A DNA stretch of 64,000 nt. Origin: Pseudoalteromonas xiamenensis. Lineage in GTDB: Bacteria; Pseudomonadota; Gammaproteobacteria; Enterobacterales; Alteromonadaceae. Below, in pieces: positions 46,508-55,000 of this stretch (the stretch's first letter is position 1; every line of letters starts with the position of its first letter). Location: positions 2,648,501 through 2,712,500 of the forward strand of contig NZ_CP099917.1 in NCBI RefSeq assembly GCF_030994125.1. Direction: 5' to 3'. The notes under the pieces were generated by a model. The model worked only from the letters and a program-made list of their open reading frames with translations, did not search any database and was not told the origin of the DNA. Made by a program: the position numbers and the translations under genes.

Positions 46508-47311
46508 ATGGAATTGAATCAAGCCGAATTATTAGAACTCGAAAAGCAGCTTGTGATGTTGCGTGTTGAGGCTGATCTGACCTTACTACCCAATTTACCT
46601 TACTTCTCTGGTAAGCCTTATCCTTTGGGTCGCTGTAAGGAAATTCGCGACGAAGTGTACACGCGTTTTGTCAAAGCACTTGAAAGTAATACCTCAGCGC
46701 CGTTTCAAAAGATCAACGCTTACCTAAAGCAAGGTGGCGTAATCGAAAAGGCGTGGGGGTCGCTTCGAGATGAATATTTTCAAAATGCGATGATTATTGG
46801 CAAGTGGTATGTGGATGTAAGCAATGACACCGTTTACCCCAATAAACCGCGTGTCGAAATCGTCGAACTAGAAAAAGCCAACTTTTACCCGATCACAACC
46901 TTTGAAAAGTTTAGTGAGATTGCCAAAAAATACTGGGAAGTTGAGGTTTACGCTAACACGGTATTGCCTGCATTAGCGCCTTACTTTCCACTAATTTGTG
47001 TGAATAAAAAAGGCATCAGTTGGCTTGCTGCCGCTAACGACAATATGGTTGCGGTAGCGATGAATAGTCAATTTCAACTTTCGGAACAGGTGTTACGACA
47101 AACCCCAAATCCGCCAGAGCAGGTGGTAAAAAGTTGGCAAAGTATGCTTAACCAAATCAATCAAACGTCTGCCTTTTTGTCTCAACAAGGATGCCCTGAA
47201 ACGTATTGCGAACAATACCGCAGCCAGAATGCGTTTACTGATTTAAACCATCGCAATAGCGCTGTTCTCAGTTTTCAAGCACTCCCTAACAGTGTGAAGG
47301 TGCCTGTTTAA
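46508..47311 (+). CDS. Hypothetical cytoplasmic protein
   Basis: 267 residues, no signal peptide or membrane segment, not recognised. It opens with a helix (ELNQAELLELEKQLVMLRVEADLTLL) and continues as a mixed fold rich in aromatic residues (RDEYFQNAMIIGKWYVDVSNDTV, KYWEVEVYANTVLPALAPYFP). GGAG lies seven bases before the chosen ATG; the in-frame ATG at 46496 overlaps that site. First gene after the gmk side of the accessory region, pointing away from gmk. Confidence 0.6.
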   Translation: MELNQAELLELEKQLVMLRVEADLTLLPNLPYFSGKPYPLGRCKEIRDEVYTRFVKALESNTSAPFQKINAYLKQGGVIEKAWGSLRDEYFQNAMIIGKWYVDVSNDTVYPNKPRVEIVELEKANFYPITTFEKFSEIAKKYWEVEVYANTVLPALAPYFPLICVNKKGISWLAAANDNMVAVAMNSQFQLSEQVLRQTPNPPEQVVKSWQSMLNQINQTSAFLSQQGCPETYCEQYRSQNAFTDLNHRNSAVLSFQALPNSVKVPV

Positions 47312-47444
47312 AACAATTGTGGAGAGGAGTAACGCTAGTAACCCCGCCGTTTGGTAGTTCAATGGGAACGCTGAACAGGCTGATAGGGCTACGTTAGAGA
47401 TTCTTCTCCTTTAAATTCCGTCGTTACTTTCACGCCCATCAAAC

Positions 47445-48038
47445 TCATGATTTGGAAAATTGGAATTTTCTGAAAGAGAAGTTAAACCTATCTGAGCAAA
47501 TGCGTTCATTTTTTTGTAATGCATGTTCATAAATGTCTTGAAACCCTTCTCCCATAACAAGTAACGAGCAACTTTCGAGTTCCAGAGTGAGTACCTCTTC
47601 TTTTGAGCCACCATCTCGAATAATAAAGTTTCGTGTTGCGCCTATACTCAAAGAAGCAATGGTGTCTGTAGGACCAAAAGCAGGAAGATCTGAGTGGAAG
47701 TCAATATACTCATCACCATTGGGGTAATAAAGACCTACACAGACATCAAACTCAGTCCCAAGAAGTTTGTTTACAGCATGCATTACGCCTAACAACTCAT
47801 CAAATGCCAGAGTGCTTCTGCCGTGATGTGATAAGAATTTTTTCGACTGATACAAATGAGGGCTCAGAAAGTTCATTTTCCATGGCCAAATACTCAGTAC
47901 TCTGCCATCTGGAAACTGTATTTGCTCCGGTGCATTCAAATCAAATTTTTTTGTAATTTCATTCGCTATTCGTTGCGCGCAATCAACAGGAATAAAGTTA
48001 GAATGTAAGTGTGCATCACAGGCTAGATTTAATTTCAT
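47445..48038 (-). CDS. AlkB-family 2OG-Fe(II) dioxygenase
   Basis: 197 residues. The iron site is in FHSDLPAFG (H-x-D) and the distal His in YEHALQ; the 2-oxoglutarate arginines fit RFNFSFRK. The layout (NGDEYIDFHSD, SLSIGATRNF, LLVMGEGFQDIYEHA, RFNFSFR) parallels AlkB, so it may dealkylate nucleic acid, though AlkB homologues can also act on proteins. ATG at 48038 is taken; a GTG at 48050 is the alternative. The only minus-strand gene in the accessory region. Confidence 0.8.
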   Translation of the reverse strand: MKLNLACDAHLHSNFIPVDCAQRIANEITKKFDLNAPEQIQFPDGRVLSIWPWKMNFLSPHLYQSKKFLSHHGRSTLAFDELLGVMHAVNKLLGTEFDVCVGLYYPNGDEYIDFHSDLPAFGPTDTIASLSIGATRNFIIRDGGSKEEVLTLELESCSLLVMGEGFQDIYEHALQKNERICSDRFNFSFRKFQFSKS

Positions 48039-48100
48039 AAAAATTATCACAGATCATTATTTAACCTAAAATAGCAGCAGTTTAGTTGCATTATCAATCT

Positions 48101-48140
48101 ACTGTAATGCACTGTAATGTACTGTAATGTACAGTAGTGA
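48101..48140. repeat. Tandem decamer repeat
   Basis: Three consecutive copies of ACTGTAATG(C/T) (48101-48130) are followed by a degenerate fourth, ACAGTAGTGA. The 10-bp unit matches one helical turn, so every copy faces the same side. The last copy also makes the dyad ACTGT-AATGT-ACAGT. It lies between the divergent AlkB-like and methyltransferase-like genes. Confidence 0.85.
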
Positions 48141-48285
48141 ATAATTTAGTTTTACTGATGTATTGCGTCCAAATAAAAAATAAAAAGTAAAAAGCCCTAA
48201 AAGAACAGACTTTTTTCCTTGTTTGAACTATGTTTTTAATGAAAAAATTTTGTTAAATAAGATTTTCCAATTTGGTGGTAAAATC

Positions 48286-49527
48286 ATGGAAAGATTAAAA
48301 GGTACAAACGGTAAACCCGTTTCAGCTTATGCTGATCCAAACATAGACTCACTACTTAAACATTCTATTCGAACCCAACTTGAGTCATTATTACAATCAA
48401 AAGTCAGTGTTGAGCAACGTATCGAGCTATTGCAGAAAAGCTTTGTTGACGCAACGAGCCTGATATTGAGTGATACAAAAGTAACTCATCACCAATTAGT
48501 CAAAGCGTTTGAAACTATGTATGACCAAGCTGTGCAGTCAATGGCACTTGCAGAGCTGAGTCAAGATGTACTAACCCGTCAGTACATCTCGCCTACGGGT
48601 CTGATCATGTCACCGTATAACTGTAAGCACACGATAAAAGATGTTTACCGCATAAAAGGGTATGCAAGAGGCATTGATAAAGCGATTCAAAGCAAGATTA
48701 AGCACAAAGCTAAAATCAACATTTTATACCCAGCTTGCGGGCCTTTTGCACCGCTTCTCTTACCTTTATTGAGTTATTACAAAGACACAAAAAAATACAG
48801 TGCACAACAGCTTCAGGTCATGTTGGTCGATATTCAACCTGGTGCTGTTATGACGTTACGCCAGCTCGTAAAAGATCTGCAGTTAGACGAATATATCTCG
48901 TTAATTGAAGAAGTGGATGCAACACAATATGTGCCAGATGTAGGCATTGATTTATTAGTGCTCGAGGCCATGCACCATGGTTTTACCAAAGAAGGGCAAT
49001 TAAGTATTGCTAAGCATTTAGTCCAATTTCTCAATATCGATGGCTGGATGATCCCGCAAAATGTATCGATTAAAGGCGTGATGGTTATTGGTGAAACGGA
49101 ATTTAACCAGCAGTGGAAGTCCGCAGATTATAGTCACTCAACCAAGCTATCAGATGTAGCACAGCAGGATAGGATTGAACTGGGCGAAATTTTCAGCGTT
49201 AACAAATCCAGTTTGTTAAGAATACAGGTATTGGAGCTAGAAGACGGAGTTAGTGTGATCCCCGTTAATCAGATCACATTTCCAACTGGCGTAGAAGACA
49301 TGCATAAACGCTTTTTAGCTATTTACGCACATATTGATACCTTTGCAGAAGAAGCCGTAGGGCAATATGACTCTGGGATAACGCATCCTAAACCTGACAT
49401 GAGTATTTATGTAGATTGTAAGCCTCGGGAGATTGAGCACACTCATTTTGTTGCTAGTAGTGGTGATACCGTACAGTTTTACTACCAGTTAAGCGGTTTA
49501 CCAGGTTTTGTGCCCGTAAAAGTGTAA
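48286..49527 (+). CDS. Class I SAM methyltransferase-like protein, PRMT-like topology
   Basis: 413 residues. A helical N-terminal region (1-about 140) is followed by a Rossmann core: ILYPACGPFAPLLLPLL near 145-161, VMLVDIQPGA near 178, IDLLVLEAMHHGFTKEGQ near 220-237, and GWMIPQNVSIKGVMV. The LEAM...KEG pair after strand 4 and the proline after the glycine of strand 6 resemble the double-E loop of arginine methyltransferases; a beta-rich C-terminal part follows as in PRMTs. Motif I reads YPACGPF rather than the usual ExGxGxG, so activity is not certain. Twelve bases separate it from the formyltransferase gene. Confidence 0.62.
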   Translation: MERLKGTNGKPVSAYADPNIDSLLKHSIRTQLESLLQSKVSVEQRIELLQKSFVDATSLILSDTKVTHHQLVKAFETMYDQAVQSMALAELSQDVLTRQYISPTGLIMSPYNCKHTIKDVYRIKGYARGIDKAIQSKIKHKAKINILYPACGPFAPLLLPLLSYYKDTKKYSAQQLQVMLVDIQPGAVMTLRQLVKDLQLDEYISLIEEVDATQYVPDVGIDLLVLEAMHHGFTKEGQLSIAKHLVQFLNIDGWMIPQNVSIKGVMVIGETEFNQQWKSADYSHSTKLSDVAQQDRIELGEIFSVNKSSLLRIQVLELEDGVSVIPVNQITFPTGVEDMHKRFLAIYAHIDTFAEEAVGQYDSGITHPKPDMSIYVDCKPREIEHTHFVASSGDTVQFYYQLSGLPGFVPVKV

Positions 49528-49539
49528 GGAGACTTAATT

Positions 49540-50484
49540 ATGCAAAAGTTTGCTCTATTTACAGGCAGTTGCCAGAGTATACCAGCCATTCAATATCTAT
49601 TGCAGGCTGGAAAATTAGCGTGTGTTGTACTGATTGAAGCGCAACCCAACCCAGACTTGGCTCAATTACAATATTGGTTGCAACAAAATCGCATTATCAC
49701 ATTGCAATATCAAAAAAATAATCAGTCTGAGTTAATAGCGCAGCTCGATACACTCGAAGTTAATCATGGCTTGTTATACATGTTTAGGCACAAAATAACG
49801 CCTTCTCTTATCCAGTACTTTGCGCAGAAGTTAGTCAACATTCATCCCAGTCCTTTACCTAATTATCGCGGGCCTTGGCCATTATATTGGCAGTTGCGAA
49901 ATGGTGAAGAAACCACCCGCCTTACGCTACATCAGGTGAATGAGCAGATTGACGCGGGAGACGTGGCCACTGGTATCGGTGTTGATATTGCAATTCACCC
50001 TTTTGATACCATGAGTTGTCTACAACAAAAAGTTGCTCAAGCTTTACCGCTACTTATTGATAATTACAGCCAAGCCATACAGCAGCAATCACTCCGTTGG
50101 CTAAAGCAAGAAGCTGATTGTGAAAAAGATGCACCATTGGTTAATGAAAATCAGCTAATCGTTGATTGGCACAAACAAAGCGCCAAGCAAATCGCTGATA
50201 TGGCTCGAGCTGGTAACGTTGACACTAGCTGTGCAATTTTCGCTGTTGGTCCTGATAAATTTCAACTACTGCAAGTAAGCACCGTTGAGTGTGACATTAA
50301 GGGTATTAAGCCTGGCACGGTAGTTGAGTTAGATAGACTGCGAGGGTTGATTATTAAAACCACTGATGGGGCCGTTTGTCTTGATGTGATCGGTACTCAA
50401 CAAGGGCTCTTTGATGGCTATCGATTTGCCATTTTATTCGGTTTAGAAGCTGGTATGTGCTTGTCTGCTGAAAGAGTGAGTTAG
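49540..50484 (+). CDS. Formyltransferase with full Fmt-like two-domain layout
   Basis: 314 residues. The catalytic set is present: Asn100 and His102 in NIHPSPLPNYRG and Asp138 in DAGDVATG, with the same 38-residue spacing as Asn106 to Asp144 in methionyl-tRNA formyltransferase. A C-terminal OB-like domain begins at about 205 (LIVDWHKQSAKQIADMARAG). It should use 10-formyltetrahydrofolate. It is probably not the housekeeping Fmt, since it lacks the def neighbour and sits with a methyltransferase-like gene. Candidate targets are an amino-sugar, a lipid or a protein amine. AAGGAGA precedes the ATG. Confidence 0.82.
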   Translation: MQKFALFTGSCQSIPAIQYLLQAGKLACVVLIEAQPNPDLAQLQYWLQQNRIITLQYQKNNQSELIAQLDTLEVNHGLLYMFRHKITPSLIQYFAQKLVNIHPSPLPNYRGPWPLYWQLRNGEETTRLTLHQVNEQIDAGDVATGIGVDIAIHPFDTMSCLQQKVAQALPLLIDNYSQAIQQQSLRWLKQEADCEKDAPLVNENQLIVDWHKQSAKQIADMARAGNVDTSCAIFAVGPDKFQLLQVSTVECDIKGIKPGTVVELDRLRGLIIKTTDGAVCLDVIGTQQGLFDGYRFAILFGLEAGMCLSAERVS

Positions 50485-50609
50485 GCAAAGCCTCTGCAGC
50501 TTTTTAAATGGGAAAGCAATGTAAGGAAAAGCGATAAAGAGTTGTGTGGGTGTTATCGTTTTCTGGTTTGTACAGTGCTTTGAAATTTACTTCAGAAGCG
50601 AGTTAACGA

Positions 50610-51110
50610 ATGAAAATAAACATAGAGATCACCAACCAATACGGATACGACATTGCTGTGTATCCATATAATTTAGGCGCCCTGCCAAGTAATGATAAAG
50701 CTCAAATTATCAATAGGCAGGAAGGGAGAGGGGATGTTGATGTTGAGCAATCAGAGTCTGCTATTGTCGATATTCCGGGGATGGGAAGTTTGCTTATCCA
50801 GTTTATGGGGGAGCAAAAGTTTTCTGAATATCATGACAAATTTTGCGAGCAGTCTGATGAATTTGACCAATGTGGGCAAATGGTATTGATTCGCTATAAA
50901 ACTTCAGAGCTTTATTGGCGTTTTCCCACATCAGATGATGTAGGCTCAGTAGAACTAATCGTTAATCAAGTTGGAACGGTATGTATTGGTAAGGTATCAA
51001 AAGGCAGTGTACGGCAGATTTCTTTACAAGAGTTGTTTATTCCGCCAGTTTTTTTAGTCAACCCAACTGAAACCATGCAAGAAGAAAGTGAACAAGAGCA
51101 ACCAGAATGA
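50610..51110 (+). CDS. Hypothetical acidic beta-rich protein
   Basis: 166 residues, no signal peptide, not recognised. It begins KINIEITNQYGYDIAVYPYN, a beta-type pattern, has one Cys pair in the middle (KFCEQSDEFDQCGQ), and ends in a Glu/Gln-rich tail. It lies between the formyltransferase (125 bp) and the tail-collar gene (139 bp), all on one strand. Its position suggests a role with the collar protein, but nothing in the sequence proves it. Confidence 0.6.
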   Translation: MKINIEITNQYGYDIAVYPYNLGALPSNDKAQIINRQEGRGDVDVEQSESAIVDIPGMGSLLIQFMGEQKFSEYHDKFCEQSDEFDQCGQMVLIRYKTSELYWRFPTSDDVGSVELIVNQVGTVCIGKVSKGSVRQISLQELFIPPVFLVNPTETMQEESEQEQPE

Positions 51111-51249
51111 TGAGGGGCGATGATAGTGCGTAAGCGCGTTTTTCACCCTCAAACTAGTAAATCAGTGAGTAGATAGTGGCACCCGAGAAAAGTAGTTGCA
51201 GTCCGATTGCCATACAAAGTAACTAACTAAATACATAAGGACTAATAAC

Positions 51250-51873
51250 ATGTCTGCAGATTCATATATCGGAACAATGAGACCTTTTGGCGGTATCTTT
51301 GCGATAAGAGATTGGGCAATTTGTCAGGGGCAACTATTAGCGATATCAGAAAATACCGCGCTTTTTTCATTAATCGGTGATAACTATGGCGGAGATGCTC
51401 GCACTACCTTTGGTTTGCCTGATATGAGGGGGCGTAGCCCCGTTGGAATGGGAACGATGCCTGGAGGTAGAACTTATCAATTAGGTTTACGCTTTGGTAT
51501 GGAAGACATTGCATTAAATTCATTACAATTGCCAGAACACTCACACGCTGCCGTATTTGTGCCTTCTGGTGGTAGTGAAGGTGTAACGGCCTCTTTACAG
51601 GCTGCAACTAACCCTGGTAATAGTTCAGAGCCAAGTGAAGGTGCATATATATCAGCAAGTACAACGAGTGTAAATTTCTATAAAGCGGGTGGGTTATCTC
51701 CAGAACCAACCTTGAAGGAGATATCTGGACTAACTATAGACGGCTCTGCTGGTAGTGGTGGTACTGTTGATATTGGAGATAGCGGGAAGTCTCAATCGTT
51801 TAGCATTTTGAATCCAGGGATGGTTGTTAATTGGCAGATAGTGTTGGAAGGCATATATCCACCACGTTCATAA
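51250..51873 (+). CDS. Phage tail-collar domain protein, MdpB type
   Basis: 207 residues. The N-terminal half is a tail-collar domain: YIGTMRPFGGIFAIRDWAICQG, LFSLIGDNYGGDARTTFGLPDMRGRSPVGMG. The rest is Gly/Ser-rich and ends NPGMVVNWQIVLEGIYPP, as in the microcystin-dependent protein group. Such proteins occur in many non-phage bacterial loci, often as sets of paralogues. No other phage gene is nearby. AAGGA lies nine bases upstream. Confidence 0.85.
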   Translation: MSADSYIGTMRPFGGIFAIRDWAICQGQLLAISENTALFSLIGDNYGGDARTTFGLPDMRGRSPVGMGTMPGGRTYQLGLRFGMEDIALNSLQLPEHSHAAVFVPSGGSEGVTASLQAATNPGNSSEPSEGAYISASTTSVNFYKAGGLSPEPTLKEISGLTIDGSAGSGGTVDIGDSGKSQSFSILNPGMVVNWQIVLEGIYPPRS

Positions 51874-51894
51874 TTGATATTCATCAGTTTTTCA

Positions 51895-51928
51895 ACGCTT
51901 TACCTATCGTTGTATGGAGGTAAAGCGT
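51895..51928. repeat. Perfect 11-bp inverted repeat after the collar gene
   Basis: ACGCTTTACCT and AGGTAAAGCGT flank a 12-base loop, 22 bases after the collar stop. There is no T-run; it could be a terminator variant or a 3'-end stabiliser. Confidence 0.65.
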
Positions 51929-51975
51929 GAGGATTTCAAAAGTGACACTTTAATTAGAAAATTTTTACCTTTTGT

Positions 51976-52027
51976 GTATTGCCTCTTTAACCAAAAAGGT
52001 CGGTATCTTTTTAAAAGAGGACAATAC
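51976..52027. repeat. Inverted repeat before the giant gene
   Basis: GTATTGCCTCTTT (51976-51988) and AAAGAGGACAATAC (52014-52027) are inverted copies with one bulged base, 25 bases apart. They end 64 bases before the ATG of the giant gene. They may be an operator or a 5'-leader hairpin. Confidence 0.6.
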
Positions 52028-52091
52028 AATCCATAAAGGTAAACGTTTTTTGGAGTTGGGGTATTAGCTATATGCAAGTAGGAATGAAAAA

Positions 52092-55000
52092 ATGAAGCTA
52101 AATAAAATCACCGGTATTCTCACTAAGGTGTTCGTTGCCAATATTGCTCTGACCTACAGTAATGCGATGGCTGCAACAATCAATTATTCTACTAAATCTG
52201 ATATATCAGGTCAGGCAAATCTTAGCCATACAGATGGTTTTACCTACGTGCTAGATGCTGGCTACTCGGGTGATTCTTATACTAGCCAATCTGATATGCA
52301 GATAATCAACTCGGTTGGTGCCTTTTCTAATAATATGGTGCTCGGCTCTGTGTCGGATGTTCAACTAGACAGAGCGTATAAATTTTACACGAGCAATAAC
52401 AGCAATAACTTTAGTCTAGATTCTTTTATCATCTACGCGAAGAATTCAACAAACACAAGTAGCTATGAATTAACGATTGTCGGTAATGATGATTCAGGTA
52501 CAGAGTTCAGTGAAACCATATCAGTTCCTTCTTTTGGCTCACCTGGGCAAACGTTTTCAAAGAGTTATCCCGGTGACTTCTCTGATGCTCGATGGCAGAA
52601 TGTAGATGAAGTGCAATTCCACTTTAAAAATACGGCAACGAATGATTATGACACTCAATTTGCTATACATACGATTGTAACTGGTCCAGCCGTCGCGGCG
52701 AATACAGCACCCGTGGTTGATTTAGACTCAACGTCTGGAAGCGATGACAACACCATTAGCTTCTCAGAAGGCGGTGGTGCGGTCAATGTCGCATCAAATG
52801 CCGCTGTCACCGATGCTGATGGCGATACGATTAAAACCATCACAGTCAGTTTAACCAACGATCAAGATGGGGCCTCAGAAGGTTTATCAGTCTCAGCCGC
52901 AGCACAAGATGCACTGGATGGTGTATCAGGTTCTTCGGCGAAATCGTTGCAAGATACCATTAGCATTACGAGCGCTACCGCAACGGCGGCGCAAGTTGCG
53001 ACATTTTTACAAGCCATTACGTACAATAATACCGCGAGTACACCCAACACCACCGCGAGAACCGTGACGGTCGTGATTAATGATGGTACAGCTAGCAGTA
53101 CGTCGCGCACGTCGACAATAAGCGTGTCGGATGTCAACGCCGCCAGTTCTACCGCCGCGAGTTTTAATACCACAACGGGCACGAATCTATCACCCGCTAT
53201 TATATTTGGCAGTGGTGATGAAACACTGACGATAGCGAGTACCAGCCATATTACTGGTTCTACGGCAAATGGCGGCGCAGGAACCGATACGTTATCTGTG
53301 CCTACGGGGGCAGATTTAACAGGGTTTACCTCATTAACGAATTTTGAAACCTTAACACCCGACAGTGGTGCATCCATTACCCTTTCTGAGACACAGCATG
53401 AAGCCTTTACCACGATAAATGGTTCGGGCACGAATCAATTTACCATTAGTAGCGCAGATGGTAACGGGATTCTATCGGGTGATGCCGATATTGAAACTTA
53501 TGTACTAAATGCAGCACTAACATTTACATTAGGGAGCGCATCACAAAATGTGACGGGTGGCAGTAGTGCGATTACGGTAAAAACCGGTGCTGTAACCGCA
53601 TCGGGCACACTAACCGGTAGCAGCAGTAGCGACACGTTACAGTTGGCAACAGGCGCAAGTATCGCGGGTGCAACCATCAGCGCGTTCGAAACGCTTTCAT
53701 TGGACAGTGGTGCTTCAGTGACGATGACCGAAGCGCAGCACGATAGTTTTTCTACCATTAGTGGCGCTGGCACAGAACAGATCACGATTTCAACCGCAAC
53801 GGATGGTTTCACTGCCGCAAGCAATATTGAAACTTATGTGTTAGGTGCGGCCAATACGGTAACGTTATCAAATACTGGTCAAAGTATTACTGGTAGCAGC
53901 GGAAATGATACCGTAAATGCAGGTAGTCTAAGTATTACGGGGACATATAACGGCGCAAGTGGCACGGATACACTGAGCCTTTCAACTGGGGCTGACATTT
54001 CAGGCGCAACCATCGTTAATTTCAACAACTTGACGCTGGCGAGCGGTGCATCAGTGACGATGAAAGCAAATCAACCCGCCAAGTTTGCAGGTACAATCAC
54101 AGCTGCAGGTAACGAAACTATTACGATTACTGGTGATGGCGATTTCACCACGTTAAGCAATATTGAGACGTTTACCGTTAATGACCAATCTACGAACGCA
54201 AGAACTATCACACTAGGGTCGGCTGGAACATCGGTTACGGCAACATCGTCAACTGATGCAATCACATTTAATGTGGGGTCGTTGACTTATACAGGAACTT
54301 TAACTGGTGAAAGCAGTGTCGCTGACACCGTAACCCTGTCTTCTAGCGCAAATATTGCGTCTGCCACACTAAATAATATTACCAATTTGACTTTAGCCAG
54401 TGGTGCAAATGTTTCGATGACGACTTCGCAACACAGTGCATTTAGTGGAACCGTGACGGCGGCGGGCAGCGAAACAATCAACATTTCTGGCGATGGTAGC
54501 TTGACCACGTTCAGTAATGTTGAAAATTACTCTGTTGATGATGACTCGACTAATAGCCGAACGATTACAGTTAGTAGCACGGTGAGTGTGACGGCAGGTT
54601 CATCAACCGATGCAGTCACATTCGCACTTGGAGGTGCAAGTTACTCAGGCACGTTAGTCGGCGAGGCGTCTGTTGCTGACACGGTGACTGTGTCGGATGG
54701 TGCGGATGTAAGTGGCGGTAGCTTTTTTAATATTGGGACTCTGAGTTTACTTTCAGGTGCTAGCGTTGCAATTGATTCTGCCAATCTCAGTGATTTTAGC
54801 GCATTCACGGGCTCCGGGGGCAGTGAAACGCTAAAACTCATGGATGGTGGCACTTTTGATTTCTCATCAGAGACAGTTTCTGCGATTGAAACGGTAGCCA
54901 TTGGCACTAACAGTGCCTTTACCATAACGCTGAAAGATAACTTTAATAGTGATGGTCAAGCAGTGGCAATCACGAATACTACGGGAAGTGCTATCACCAA

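Noticed and set aside
48101..48140. Possible CRISPR-like array
   Set aside because: Units are ten bases with no spacers and no cas genes are present; it is a simple tandem repeat.
52862..53431. Long minus-strand open frame opposite the giant gene, and similar ones at 54956-55519 and 56333-57028
   Set aside because: They arise from the codon bias of the Ser/Thr/Gly-rich repeats on the plus strand. They have low-complexity Val/Ser-rich translations, no ribosome sites and no domain pattern.
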